Assembly (NCBI GenBank): GCA_048772705.1
Contig: JBLWGC010000138.1
Coordinates: forward strand, 1 to 63,272
Source: Leidyana gryllorum EB-2025a
Taxonomy: Eukaryota; Apicomplexa
Length of the DNA: 63,272 bases
Direction of reading: 5' to 3'
The first letter of the stretch is position 1. Each line of letters starts with the position of its first letter. Shown piece after piece: positions 1 through 8,090 of this stretch. The notes beneath the pieces were generated by a model. It was not told where the DNA came from. It worked only from the letters and a program-made list of their open reading frames with translations, and did not search any database. Position numbers and translations under genes: made by a program.

Positions 1-352
1 CCTTGATTCGTTGCTCGAAGTCTACGAACCATTGGTCGATTGAGCCTGGTCTACTCAACGACAACATGGGGAGGTCATTATACTTGACCGTCGGGAGCCT
101 CCTGGTTTCTTGGCGTTCTGTACGGTCTGGGCGTTCCGTACGAGCGAGCATAGCAACCTCTGTATGTTGCTGGAGGCATCGAGTATACTCGCGGCGCTCT
201 GTTCCCAACCGCTCCATAACCAATTGCTGCGAGCGCACCATTTCCATCATGAGTGTCATCATGTGGCGGGCGTCGATGGGGGTTTCCGCAGGCTGTTCCG
301 TATTGCGGGGAGAAGCGGTATGCGAAGTGGCTTGCTCTTGATTGGCGGACAT
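1..352 (-). CDS. gag-like N-terminus, partial
   Basis: Open from an ATG at 352 to the window edge, 117 codons. The start is polar, rich in Gln, Glu, Thr and Arg (MSANQEQ), followed by a helix-like Met/Glu/Arg stretch and then DLPMLS and GSIDQWFVDFEQ, a pattern like the region before the capsid domain of Gypsy gag proteins. The position downstream of LTR and primer site supports gag. No zinc knuckle can be seen because the rest is outside. Confidence 0.6.
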   Translation of the reverse strand, partial: MSANQEQATSHTASPRNTEQPAETPIDARHMMTLMMEMVRSQQLVMERLGTERREYTRCLQQHTEVAMLARTERPDRTERQETRRLPTVKYNDLPMLSLSRPGSIDQWFVDFEQRIK

Positions 353-1470
353 GTTTACTTAGTAAGTAAAGAAGTAACTTCACAACGAATGCTTAAGCCG
401 TAGTGAATGCTCAACAACGAATGCTTAGTGAATTGCAGTTGAATTCTTTTTATTCATACTGCTTTGTGTGCGTGTCTCTGCGAGACAGCAACATTGGCGC
501 CTCTTACGAGTGCTGCCTTTGTAGACGTTTTAGTAACCGTAGACGACGCTTCACGTCAGCACTTGAGTCGTTTTTCATTGGGCGAGGACTTATGTCCTTA
601 CTTACATAACACCGACACAGATGTTACCCGTATAACGACTTTACTTCATGCTGAGACGCGTAGTGCGCCGGTGGTTCCCATTAGACCACCCTTGACAGTT
701 GCTAGAGCTCGTCGGTTCCGGAGTTGGCGCTCCTTCACCGGTTTCCCACTGGTGCACCCAGGATGCCCTAGCCCTTCCAAGTTCACCTTTCTGGATGTTC
801 GGCGGCTACAGAAGCACACACCTACTTGCCGCTAAGCAGGTACCGGTCGGTACACATACACTTAGAGGCCCCAGTCCGGATTCCAAGAGGAACTAGGCTC
901 CCTCTCAAGTTGAGCCAAACTAGCATACTGCGCGTTGCCAAACCCTTCGATTCCCAGCGAAGAAAAGGGGTTTGTTACGACAGCTCCCCGGCTCGCCGGG
1001 TTGACTGATCGCACTGTAGGTTCTCTACAGCCAGCCTTTTAACAGATTTCGGACTTAAGTCCCCGCGACTCTGCGTACGTACAATGTTCGCTACTAGGCC
1101 TGCCTGCCTTTCACTGAACACTCGCTGTCCTTAAAGGTACAGCTATGAGCCGAGGCTTTTAGTCCTACAGCCACATGTCGACTCCTGCTCCGGCTTATGC
1201 CCGGACGTCCCCCCTCCTTCTGGGAACTGGTGCTCCGTCACCTGATCATTTCGTGTTTGACTTAGAGAAAAATGAAGGTAACTTAGCCTAAACCAGCTTT
1301 CCGAACCCCAGGGTGATGGGTTTTCGACTTAGCAGAATTCGCGATCCGCTCGCCTGGCGGTCCGCGCGACTTAGCGGATTTTTCGTTGGCCGTCCCGACG
1401 CCTCTTCCGTGACGATCCCACGACCCTCTCCGTGTGGCTGCTTGTGTGGCGATTTCTGCACAAGATGGCG
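353..1470 (-). other. retroelement leader, non-coding
   Basis: Lies between the primer-binding site and the gag-like start. I see no tRNA body, no long frame and no recognisable RNA gene. It is longer than usual for a Gypsy leader, so it may hold another insertion. Confidence 0.5.
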
Positions 1471-1483
1471 GGCCGAGGCACCA
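1471..1483 (-). other. primer-binding site matching tRNA-Phe
   Basis: Minus strand reads TGGTGCCTCGGCC, two bases after the LTR end. This is the exact complement of the last 10 bases of tRNA-Phe(GAA) in this window (10442, 30871, 48765) plus CCA: 13 bases without mismatch. Confidence 0.8.
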
Positions 1484-1485
1484 CG

Positions 1486-2086
1486 TGTTGTAACCCCAAG
1501 TCGCTACTCGAGGGGAACGAGGCCCAGTTCTCATCCCTGCATACTTTCGACCACAAGTCAGACTTAGAACCAAGTTAGTATTTTTGCCGACAAGTCTACC
1601 ACGAATATGTCGCACACGACGGCGCAAAACAAGAACTACGACTTGTTGTACCAAGTGCAAAAGTTATCTTAGGCCGCCTCTTGCCTAGTCCAACTCTGAC
1701 TTAGCCAACTTGCTTGCGTGTGTCTCTCGCTCTGGTGTCTCTCTCACTCCACCCATGTGCCAGTCGCTCGCACTCTTGCGGAGCCTCGCGCTGGACACAC
1801 ACGGTAGTTCTCCCCGACACCACACTCTGATCATTCATGTGAGTGTCTGCACAGTTACACTGTTGCAGAGAGCTCGGACCACTAGGGTGCATTTGCCTTT
1901 ACGCTTTAGTAGTGGTTGCTTTACGTTCGTTAATAATGCCTTTTCACCATCTTATACATGCCCCTATATAAGTGCCAAATATGTAGGGAAGTATCCAGAT
2001 GGATGTTAATTCGATTGGAAATTTCACCAAGTCGAATCTGGCCACCCGATAGGAAGTTGACCATCAGGCAAACACGAACTACAACA
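1486..2086 (-). repeat. 5' LTR of the Gypsy-like element
   Basis: The ends are inverted: TGTTGTA at 1486 and TACAACA ending at 2086. The same repeat occurs at 16633-17238 and 53109-53682 in the same orientation, which fixes the ends. Orientation is set by the primer-binding site on its left. Confidence 0.9.
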
Positions 2087-2142
2087 CCTGGAATCTCAAG
2101 ATGGAAGGACTTCTGGGGTTTCAGGCCGGTGTGTTCGGAGCG

Positions 2143-2214
2143 TCCGAGATAGTATAGTGGTTAGTATTTCCGCCTGTCACGCGAAAGACCCGTGTTCGAT
2201 TCCCGGTCTCGGAG
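2143..2214 (+). tRNA. trnD-GUC: tRNA-Asp (GTC)
   Basis: Loop CTGTCAC, acceptor TCCGAGA/TCTCGG intact. One anticodon-stem and one T-stem pair differ from the consensus copy at 20107. It is followed by T6 at 2241. Confidence 0.8.
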
Positions 2215-2240
2215 CACAGTTGATCTCGCTTAAGATTGTC

Positions 2241-2246
2241 TTTTTT
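2241..2246 (+). terminator. T6 tract after tRNA-Asp
   Basis: Six T, 27 bases past the Asp gene end. This spacer recurs after the Asp genes at 20107, 38091 and, inverted, 26077 and 43971. It is one of the few plausible Pol III stops here. Confidence 0.4.
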
Positions 2247-2269
2247 GGTGCCCGCTGAAAGTTTCGAGC

Positions 2270-2341
2270 TACAGCCACCGAGGATCGAACTCGGAACCTT
2301 CGCGTGTTAAGCAGACGTCGTAACCACTAGACCATGGCTGC
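2270..2341 (-). tRNA. trnV-AAC: tRNA-Val (AAC), one base short
   Basis: Loop TTAACAC. One base is missing on the 3' side of the anticodon stem relative to the 73-nt copy at 20234. Converges on the Asp gene at 2143. Confidence 0.7.
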
Positions 2342-2406
2342 ATGGATGGTCCCCGCAGCCCAAGAGAAGTGGCGATGCTTCAGGGAGTAGTGAGGACCAG
2401 TTCAAG

Positions 2407-2426
2407 GGTCGCGCCGGGACCGAAGC
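2407..2426 (-). pseudogene. tRNA-Gln 3' fragment
   Basis: Only the acceptor and part of the T arm of a Gln gene remain. The sequence then jumps into the spacer that normally precedes Glu. Confidence 0.5.
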
Positions 2427-2513
2427 TCGGACTTGGTAACAAATTCCAGTCGTATTGATGGTGGAATCTTTCCGAGACGGTTCGGCCGGCCGAAGCCTAA
2501 ACTCGAGCACTTG

Positions 2514-2586
2514 TCCACTGTAGTCTAAGTGGCTAGGATATGCGGCTCTCACCCGCACGATCCGGGTTGAAGTCCCGGCAGTGGAA
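2514..2586 (+). tRNA. trnE-CUC: tRNA-Glu (CTC)
   Basis: Loop CTCTCAC, acceptor TCCACTG/CAGTGGA perfect. The T loop reads TTGAAGT instead of TTCAAGT, a change in the B box. Confidence 0.8.
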
Positions 2587-2662
2587 GTCATTGAAGTACT
2601 CGAGCAAAGTGCTCCACTAATCTCCGTCAGTAGCCATCGTTTCGTTGTCTCCAACTTACATT

Positions 2663-2734
2663 GCCTTCGAAGCTTAGGGGCAGAGCGTTCGCTTCCTAAA
2701 CGAGAAGGCGCCGGCTCGATTCCGGCAGAAGGCT
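2663..2734 (+). pseudogene. tRNA-Thr-like, loop damaged
   Basis: Acceptor and T arm are those of Thr, but the anticodon arm (TTCGC TTCCTAA ACGAG) no longer pairs fully and shows CCT in the anticodon place. Confidence 0.7.
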
Positions 2735-2802
2735 TTGATGCATCGATAGGCTTATAAAGAATGGCTGTCCACCAGGTACAAGAGTCAACAGAATCGTGTT
2801 CT

Positions 2803-2873
2803 GCATCTGTGGTCTAGTGGAAGAGTCTCTCGCTGCCATCAAGATAACCCGTGTGCGATTCCCGACAGATGCA
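2803..2873 (+). pseudogene. tRNA-Gly (GCC), degenerate
   Basis: Acceptor GCATCTG/CAGATGC is intact and GCC is kept. Anticodon and T stems have several mismatches. Same degenerate form as at 25058 and 42952. Confidence 0.7.
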
Positions 2874-2917
2874 AAACGATAGCATGATGAGTTTGTCGGC
2901 GATTTCGATTCCGACCC

Positions 2918-2990
2918 TGGGAGTGGAGAGGATCGAACTCTCGACTTCAGGATTATGAGACCTACGCGCTACCGACTGCGCTACACTCCC
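2918..2990 (-). tRNA. trnM-CAU: tRNA-Met elongator (CAT)
   Basis: 73 nt, loop CTCATAA, A box TAGCGCAGTCGG typical of elongator Met. Acceptor GGGAGTG/CACTCCC perfect. No intron. Confidence 0.93.
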
Positions 2991-3065
2991 CCCCGACTGT
3001 CTCCGAAGAATCACCCGAACCCAGAACCATGCTGCCAGGCAGGTTGGGTCAAGATACAACAAAGC

Positions 3066-3136
3066 GGGCTGTTCTGGGAATCGAACCCAGCACTCAATCC
3101 ACCCTAAGGAAGGATATACCACTAGACCAAACAGCT
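3066..3136 (-). tRNA. trnP-AGG: tRNA-Pro (AGG), weak
   Basis: Loop TTAGGGT with B box GGTTCGATTCC intact. The 3' side of the anticodon stem and the first acceptor base differ from the consensus, so function is doubtful. Confidence 0.6.
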
Positions 3137-3224
3137 GACTGGTCGGTGGTGCAATCCGCGGGTAGAGTCGAGAGAGTGGTCATGCTATGTTGGCAACCGA
3201 TAAATGCGATGGGGACTGCACGTC

Positions 3225-3296
3225 GGGCGACTGGCTCAGATGGTAAAGCGCTCGCTTAGCATGCGAAAGGTATGGGATCGATGTCCAGGTCGTCCA
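3225..3296 (+). tRNA. trnA-AGC: tRNA-Ala (AGC)
   Basis: Loop TTAGCAT, acceptor GGGCGAC/GTCGTCC. One base is missing before the T stem relative to the 73-nt copies. Confidence 0.75.
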
Positions 3297-3299
3297 AAC

Positions 3300-3569
3300 T
3301 TCGTACGGCTGCACCTGCCGCTATGCATTTACCGAGTTGAGAGCCTTTGATTGTGCCCTGTAGCCCTTGGATAGACTTTGGCATCGCAATACGGTCTAGG
3401 GTGCCTGAGACCGCGGACCTGCGACTTAGTATTTAACAATCACACGCTTTGCCCACTGCGCTACAAGAGCCAGTTGAATATTTTGGAGGTTAGTAGAAAA
3501 ACCCGTTTTGCATGTGTGGGGAAGCTCTAGTCCGGATGGCTCTATCAACTCTTTGAGAAGGGCTAAATC
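3300..3569. other. spacer with eroded Asn-like remnant
   Basis: About 3405-3475 faintly resembles a minus-strand tRNA-Asn (CCTGCGACTT, then a GCGCTACAAGA-like end). The same eroded segment lies at 22180-22290 and 40163-40273. Confidence 0.35.
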
Positions 3570-3641
3570 GGTTGCGTGGTGTAGTGGTTAGCACTGGAGA
3601 CTTTGAATCTCCCGACCTGGGTTCGATTCCCGGCGCGACCT
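3570..3641 (+). tRNA. trnQ-UUG: tRNA-Gln (TTG)
   Basis: Loop CTTTGAA on a GGAGA/TCTCC stem. Acceptor GGTTGCG/CGCGACC with one G-T pair. Followed by Val at 3705, a recurring pair. Confidence 0.92.
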
Positions 3642-3704
3642 TGAAACTAGTCCTCACTACTTCGTGAAACCTCCCCACTTGCTTTGGTCTGCGGGACCTG
3701 CCGT

Positions 3705-3777
3705 GCAGCCATGGTCTAGTGGTTACGACGTCTGCTTCACACGCAGAAGGTCCCGAGTTCGATCCTCGGTGGCTGTA
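3705..3777 (+). tRNA. trnV-CAC: tRNA-Val (CAC)
   Basis: Same body as the Val(AAC) genes but loop TTCACAC on an intact TCTGC/GCAGA stem. The only CAC Val in the window, one base away from AAC. Confidence 0.85.
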
Positions 3778-3832
3778 GCTCGCAACTTTCAGCGAGAACC
3801 AAAGGAGAGAATCTTAAGCGAAACCACCTGCG

Positions 3833-3904
3833 CTCCGAGACCGGGAATCGAACCCCGGTCTTCCGAGTGTCAGGCGGAAATTCTAACCACTAGATTATCT
3901 CGGC
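3833..3904 (-). pseudogene. tRNA-Asp body with GAC anticodon
   Basis: Asp framework, but the loop reads CTGACAC, so the anticodon is GAC (Val), and the anticodon stem and last acceptor base are altered. Confidence 0.65.
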
Positions 3905-4044
3905 CGCTCTAAATACGCCGGCCTCCAACTCCAAAAGTCTTTCCACTTTGTTGTGCAGACCCCATCGCAAATTCCAGTCGTATTGATGGTGGAATCTTTC
4001 CGAGACGGTTCGGCTCTCGGCCGAAGCCTAAACTCGAGCACTTG

Positions 4045-4118
4045 TCCACTGTAGTCTAAGTGGCTAGGATAGGCGGCTTTCACCCGCACGAATCCGGCAT
4101 CAAGTCCCGGCAGTGGAA
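4045..4118 (+). tRNA. trnE-UUC: tRNA-Glu (TTC), T arm irregular
   Basis: Loop CTTTCAC and perfect acceptor. The T arm has one extra base and a changed loop (GGCATCAAG), so the B box is weak. Confidence 0.6.
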
Positions 4119-4178
4119 ATCCAGCAGAGTGTGCTTGTAGGCAACGGTTCCATTCCTACTCCCAGAGACATTGATTTG

Positions 4179-4251
4179 CACCGCCCGCGGGGCTCGAACC
4201 CGCGACTGCAAGATTAAAAGTCTTGCGCTCTACCGACTGAGCTAGGGCGGC
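4179..4251 (-). tRNA. trnK-UUU: tRNA-Lys (TTT)
   Basis: Loop CTTTTAA on a perfect CAAGA/TCTTG stem, acceptor GCCGCCC/GGGCGGT, B box GGTTCGAGCC. The cleanest TTT Lys here. Confidence 0.95.
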
Positions 4252-4379
4252 AAGGAAGCTCTAAACTTAGTTACACCCTATTTGCCGGTATGTGGAGCAG
4301 TGGAAGTATTGAGTGGTGGAACAATGTGCTTCAGTAACTTCCGTCAATAGGGACTCATTCGTGATGTCCAGTTAACATG

Positions 4380-4449
4380 GCCTTCTTAGCTTGGGGCAGA
4401 GCATTCGCTTAGTAAGCGAAAGGTCGCCGGTTCGATTCCGGCAGAGGCT
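4380..4449 (+). tRNA. trnT-AGU: tRNA-Thr (AGT), two bases short
   Basis: Loop TTAGTAA and T arm intact. One base is missing from the D loop and one from the 3' acceptor strand. Confidence 0.65.
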
Positions 4450-4498
4450 TTGCTCGCGAGGCAATCTATTCTATAACTGTTCGCCTTCTGCGCAAACT

Positions 4499-4569
4499 TA
4501 GCAGTGCGTCGTTTCGATCGACGGACCTTTGGATTACGAGCCCAACACTTTTCACTGAGCTACACTGCT
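4499..4569 (-). pseudogene. initiator tRNA-Met, damaged
   Basis: Initiator body with T loop ATCGAAA, but the anticodon place reads CGT instead of CAT and the GGG/CCC stem is broken. Confidence 0.7.
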
Positions 4570-4709
4570 GAGTCTGCAACATGGAAGAAGTAGCCGAAAT
4601 GCAATTCTCGAGATGTTAGTTGCCCTGACTGCCCTACCAAAGTGGGCTAATGAAATGCTGTGTTGGTTCTGAGGGCAACTTGTCCCGTCGGGTCACCCGA
4701 CAACCAAGA

Positions 4710-4782
4710 GGGCTGTTCTGGGAATCGAACCCAGGACTTCTTCCCACCCAAAGGAAGAATCATACCACTAGACCAAACAGCC
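4710..4782 (-). tRNA. trnP-UGG: tRNA-Pro (TGG)
   Basis: Loop TTTGGGT, acceptor GGCTGTT/AACAGCC perfect, B box good. One extra base near the anticodon stem. Confidence 0.7.
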
Positions 4783-4861
4783 GAATGGGAAGGGGGATAC
4801 AACCGGCTACGTACAGCCGTAAACTCGAAGTGTGGCTAATTCGTCCTGAAATGAGTACCGT

Positions 4862-4905
4862 TGCGCAGAATGGGACCCGCACCCATGCAGACTTGCGCCT
4901 ACCAG
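4862..4905 (-). pseudogene. tRNA-Leu (CAA) 3' fragment
   Basis: T arm, variable arm and part of the anticodon stem of the Leu(CAA) type at 17472. Cut off next to an eroded plus-strand Leu(CAG)-like piece (4912-4960). Confidence 0.6.
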
Positions 4906-5041
4906 TATGTGGCAAGATGCCCTAGTGGGTAAGGCGCTATTTTCAGACCCCACTCACATGGTCGTGAGTATCTTTCTCCCGCCCTTGAAAGGGCACTGGC
5001 TACCCGCAGAAACCCCAGACTACTTATTTCGACGCTGCATT

Positions 5042-5122
5042 GCGAGAATGCCCGGGAGGTTAAGGGGGTGGCCTTAAGATCCACTGGTCAATTCCGCCTG
5101 GGTTCGAACCCCACTTCTCGCA
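5042..5122 (+). tRNA. trnL-UAA: tRNA-Leu (TAA)-like
   Basis: 81 nt. Acceptor GCGAGAA/TTCTCGC pairs perfectly, A box ATGCCCGGGAGG, loop CTTAAGA, B box GGTTCGAACC. Single copy, with an acceptor unlike any other Leu here. Confidence 0.7.
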
Positions 5123-5144
5123 TAAGGAGGCAAGTGTCGGGGGA

Positions 5145-5225
5145 GGGGAATGGAACGGTCGACTACCTGCCGCACCCGCCGCAGTCAGATGCTGTACCAA
5201 GTGAGCGAACGCCTGTCGTGTGACC
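5145..5225 (-). pseudogene. tRNA-Tyr remnant
   Basis: Eroded match to the Tyr gene (GTCGACTACCTG and GCAGTCAGATGCT). Acceptor not recognisable. Confidence 0.4.
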
Positions 5226-5299
5226 CTTGGACATCGAGGTTTGTCCGCCGAACCGCACCGTTTGAGTGAGCACCAAACGAAGTCTAAAGCGGAACGAGC

Positions 5300-5373
5300 T
5301 GTGCTGTAAGACGGGCAGTCGAACCCAGGTCTTCCGCGTGACGCGCGAAAATACTAAGGACTCCGGTCGACCT
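5300..5373 (-). pseudogene. tRNA-Asp remnant
   Basis: Keeps CTTCCGCGTGAC and part of the T arm of Asp. Both ends and the D arm are eroded. Confidence 0.5.
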
Positions 5374-5437
5374 GCCCAATGACTTGCATGACTCCACCCT
5401 GAGGCAAATAGAGTGTAACTTAGTTCAGAGTTTCCTT

Positions 5438-5510
5438 GTCATCCTAGCTCAGTCGGTGGAGCGCGAGCCTCTTAATCTTGCAGTCGCAGAGTGAAGTCCC
5501 ATGGGCGGTG
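5438..5510 (+). pseudogene. tRNA-Lys (CTT), T arm lost
   Basis: D and anticodon arms of Lys with loop CTCTTAA. The T arm (GAGTGAAGTCCC) no longer forms a B box. Confidence 0.65.
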
Positions 5511-5571
5511 CGGACGAGTGGGCCGGGGAGTAAGAATGCAGTATGTTGCCTACAAGCACACCCATCTGCAT

Positions 5572-5644
5572 TTGCGCTGCCGAGACTCGAACCGGGATGG
5601 TGCGGGTTGGCGCCACACAAACTAGCCACCGAGACCATAGTGGA
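5572..5644 (-). pseudogene. tRNA-Glu remnant
   Basis: Recognisable by the GCCGAGACTCGAACC T arm and the final ATAGTGGA. The anticodon arm does not fold. Confidence 0.55.
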
Positions 5645-5761
5645 CACGTCACCAAAGTTGCACTGACGAATGGGGGCAGAAAAGGCCTGAGAATTTTGCA
5701 ACCCCCTCAGGTCGTTATCGAGACCGAGAGACCAGCCCGAAAAGCTTAAGCTTGTGAGCAA

Positions 5762-5831
5762 AACCTTCTGCCGGAATCGAACCGGCGACCTTTCGCTTAA
5801 GCGAATGCTCTGCCCCTGAAGCTAAGAAGGC
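5762..5831 (-). pseudogene. tRNA-Thr without anticodon
   Basis: Thr body whose anticodon loop is shortened by three bases, so no anticodon remains. T arm intact. Confidence 0.75.
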
Positions 5832-5921
5832 AATACAAGCCGGGAGTCACGCATCAGTCCCTATTGACACAAGAGCACTTTGATCGAGTACTCTAATGAC
5901 CTTCCAGGGGATATAGATCCA

Positions 5922-5994
5922 CACCGCCCGCGGGGCTCGAACCCGCGACTGCAAGATTAAGAGTCTTGCGCTCTACCGACTGAGCTAGGGCGGC
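5922..5994 (-). tRNA. trnK-CUU: tRNA-Lys (CTT)
   Basis: All four stems pair, loop CTCTTAA. Same as 14433 and the plus-strand 6629. Confidence 0.96.
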
Positions 5995-6114
5995 AGGAAA
6001 GCAAGGACACAAAACCCGATAGCCTGACATCTAAAGTGGCTTTGGTACCCACCAGCCTCACATAGTGAGACGAGTCTCTCGACTGTACCCAGCGGGTTGA
6101 ACCACCGACAAGGT

Positions 6115-6186
6115 GGCTGTTTGGTCTAGTGGTATGATTCTTCCTTCGGGTGGAAGAAGTCCTGGGTTCGATTCCCAGAACAGCCC
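6115..6186 (+). tRNA. trnP-CGG: tRNA-Pro (CGG)
   Basis: Loop TTCGGGT on a CTTCC/GGAAG stem, acceptor GGCTGTT/AACAGCC perfect, B box GGTTCGATTCC. Paired tail-to-tail with the Arg at 6288, as at 15064/15195. Confidence 0.95.
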
Positions 6187-6287
6187 GTCTGATAGTTGTT
6201 GACGCAACAGGGCACTCGACCCATCCGGAACAGCTAAGACAGGATCTGAGTTGTTGACTCAACAGGCTGCAACCCGGGCATTCGCCC

Positions 6288-6360
6288 AGACGCTACTGGG
6301 ACTCGAACCCAGAATCCCCGGTTCCGTAGACCGATGCCATATCCATTAGGCCATAGCGCC
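6288..6360 (-). tRNA. trnR-ACG: tRNA-Arg (ACG)
   Basis: Loop CTACGGA, acceptor GGCGCTA/TAGCGTC. The GGTCTACGGAACC anticodon arm resembles plant and algal Arg. Confidence 0.93.
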
Positions 6361-6479
6361 GACTAGCGGAGCCGTCAAATGGAAGTGTGTAGCGATCAAG
6401 ACGACATGGGCAGCTACGCTCGATGGTGGGTCTGGACAGACTTCACCCACATCTCCCATTCGAGACATCGGGGACATAC

Positions 6480-6552
6480 TATCCAAGCCAGGATTCGGGC
6501 CTGGGTATGCACGGCCACAACTTGCTGTTGTAAGCACCTAGACGACCCGGAC
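6480..6552 (-). pseudogene. tRNA-His (GTG), degenerate
   Basis: GTG loop kept, but the anticodon stem is mispaired and a base is inserted in the D arm. Same form as 30534 and 48428. Confidence 0.65.
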
Positions 6553-6628
6553 AATCTTCAAGTGAGGCTGGTGGGTACCAAAGCCACTTAAGATGTCGGG
6601 CTATCGGGTTTTGTGTCCTTGCATTCCT

Positions 6629-6701
6629 GCCGCCCTAGCTCAGTCGGTAGAGCGCAAGACTCTTAATCTTGCAGTCGCGGGTTCGAGCCCCGCGGGCGGT
6701 G
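6629..6701 (+). tRNA. trnK-CUU: tRNA-Lys (CTT)
   Basis: Loop CTCTTAA on CAAGA/TCTTG, acceptor and T arm perfect. The homologous gene at 18026 has a spoiled stem. Confidence 0.96.
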
Positions 6702-6761
6702 TGCATCTATTTCCCTGGGAGTAAAAATGGAACTGTTGCCTACAAGCACACTCAGCTGGAG

Positions 6762-6834
6762 TTCCACTGCCGGGACTGGAACCCGGATCGTGCGGGTGGG
6801 AGCCGCATATCCTAGCCACTTAGACTACAGTGGA
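6762..6834 (-). tRNA. tRNA-Glu body with CCC anticodon
   Basis: Acceptor and D arm of Glu are intact. The loop is CTCCCAC, giving CCC (Gly); the copies at 18159 and 34196 read CTCTCAC. The T loop also differs (CTGGAAC). Confidence 0.7.
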
Positions 6835-6920
6835 CGAGTCACAACAGTTGCACTGACGAATGAGGCGCCAGAGAAGTGTCACTCGGTCTCAGATTGGAAG
6901 TTCACCTAGGTTTGGCGGGT

Positions 6921-6970
6921 GGGCGGCTATCTCAAGTGGTAGAGCGGTGACTTTGCACGCGAGAGGTCAG
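6921..6970 (+). pseudogene. tRNA-Ala (TGC)-like, T arm missing
   Basis: D and anticodon arms with loop TTTGCAC, then unrelated sequence. Repeated in this truncated state at 18318 and, inverted, at 34060. Confidence 0.65.
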
Positions 6971-7051
6971 TTTAGACATCTATCAATGCCGCAGGGCAGG
7001 CTGAACATGGGGGTATTTGGTCACTTCCGCGACATGTCGAATTCGACAGGT

Positions 7052-7133
7052 GGCAACTTGCCCGAGTGGTTAAGGGGGTAGACTAGAAATCTACTGGGCC
7101 TGGCCCGCGCTGGTTCGAATCCAGCAGTTGTCG
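7052..7133 (+). tRNA. trnS-AGA: tRNA-Ser (AGA)
   Basis: 82 nt with long variable arm (GGGCCTGGCCCG). Loop CTAGAAA on GTAGA/TCTAC, acceptor GGCAACT/AGTTGTC. Confidence 0.95.
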
Positions 7134-7250
7134 TGTTATGTGATCGGGCATCAACTCCATTCGGTCGTGGCTGTGCTATATCATTCCAGCTAGTCGCCCG
7201 CTGTGCAGACCCCATAGCAATTATTGGTTCTTGACATATTATGTCCGACG

Positions 7251-7317
7251 GGCTGTTTGGTCTAGTGCTGTGACCCCTCCTCAGGGTGGAGTCCTGGTTC
7301 GATTCCCAGCACAGCCC
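7251..7317 (+). tRNA. trnP-AGG: short tRNA-Pro (AGG)
   Basis: 67 nt, five shorter than the normal Pro: the anticodon stem (CTCC/GGAG) and T stem are each shortened. Unchanged at 18648 and 33713, so it was copied in this form. Confidence 0.55.
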
Positions 7318-7457
7318 TCTTGGGCGTCGGTTGACCCGATCGGACAAGTTGCCCCAGAGCCAACACAGCCACCTCGTTAGCCCACTTCGGTAGGGCAGTC
7401 AGCGCAACTAACCTCTCGAGAATCGCATTTCGGCTACCTCTGACATGTTGCAGACTA

Positions 7458-7529
7458 AGCAGTGTAGCTCAGTGGAAGATTGTTGGGCTCATAACCCAAA
7501 GGTCCGTCGATCGAAACGACGCACTGCTA
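7458..7529 (+). tRNA. trnfM-CAU: initiator tRNA-Met (CAT)
   Basis: Three G-C pairs before loop CTCATAA, T loop ATCGAAA with A54 and A60, AGCAGTG acceptor: initiator hallmarks. D stem has one A-T change versus 18855. Confidence 0.88.
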
Positions 7530-7576
7530 AGTGTGCGCAGAAGGGAACAGTTGTAGGATAGATTGGCTCGTGAGCA

Positions 7577-7648
7577 AGCCTTCTGCCGGAATCGAACCGG
7601 CGACCTTTCGCTTACTAAGCGAATGCTCTGCCCCTAAGCTAAGAAGGC
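7577..7648 (-). tRNA. trnT-AGU: tRNA-Thr (AGT)
   Basis: Loop TTAGTAA on TTCGC/GCGAA, acceptor GCCTTCT/AGAAGGC, B box GGTTCGATTCC. All stems perfect. Confidence 0.96.
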
Positions 7649-7724
7649 AATGCAAGCCGGGAATCACGCATCAGTCCCTATTTACGCAAGTTATCAGAGC
7701 ACTTTGATCGAGTACTCTAATGAC

Positions 7725-7797
7725 TTCCACTGCCGGGACTTGAACCCGGATGGTGCGGGTGAAAGCCGCATATCCTAGCCACTTAGACTACAGTGGA
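7725..7797 (-). tRNA. trnE-UUC: tRNA-Glu (TTC)
   Basis: Loop CTTTCAC on TGCGG/CCGCA-type stem, acceptor perfect. Lies beside Thr as at 27135 and 33233. Confidence 0.92.
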
Positions 7798-7851
7798 CAA
7801 GTGCTCGAGTTTAGGCTTCGGCCGAGAGCCGGACCGTCTCGGAAAGATTCC

Positions 7852-7900
7852 ACAAGACTTTTGAAGGGAGAACCGCGGGTTCGGGCGGCGCGAGCAGTCC
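7852..7900 (+). pseudogene. Lys-derived remnant, 3' part
   Basis: Piece of the altered Lys body (AAGACTTTTGAAGGGAGAACC) that always precedes Ser(AGA). See 19301 for the fuller copy. Confidence 0.6.
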
Positions 7901-7961
7901 TAGTAAAAGCTTGCTGAACCGTATGTGAAGCCACTGGCCGCAAAATGCCAAGTTCGACAAC

Positions 7962-8043
7962 GGCAACTTGCCCGAGTGGTTAAGGGGGTAGACTAGAAAT
8001 CTACTGGGCCGGGCCCGCGCTGGTTCAAATCCAGCAGTTGTCG
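7962..8043 (+). tRNA. trnS-AGA: tRNA-Ser (AGA)
   Basis: As 7052, with T loop TTCAAAT and variable arm GGGCCGGGCCCG. Confidence 0.94.
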
Positions 8044-8090
8044 TGCGATGTGGTTGGAGGGTTAAACACCAACTCATTTCTGAATGTGGA

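Larger units (their letters stand above)
1..2086 (-). mobile_element. Ty3/Gypsy-like LTR retrotransposon, 5' portion
   Basis: Seen on the minus strand: a 601-bp LTR, a primer-binding site two bases inside it, a leader of about 1.1 kb, and the start of a gag-like frame that runs off the left edge. The host spacer next to the LTR (2087 on) is the same as the spacer before the Asp gene at 20107, so the element sits inside the array. The second LTR, pol and any target-site duplicate lie outside the window. The visible part looks whole. Family assignment rests on layout and the gag-like start, not on a polymerase. Confidence 0.75.
6592..8090 (+). repeat. direct repeat, copy 1
   Basis: Lys-Glu-Ala remnant-Ser-Pro-iMet-Thr-Glu-Ser block, repeated with small changes at 17989-19563 and, inverted, in 32.86-34.44 kb. 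Copy 1 lacks part of the Lys-derived remnant. Confidence 0.85.

Noticed and set aside
353-1285. rRNA, snRNA or 5S gene in the left leader
   Set aside because: I looked for 5S internal-control and U6-like motifs and found none.
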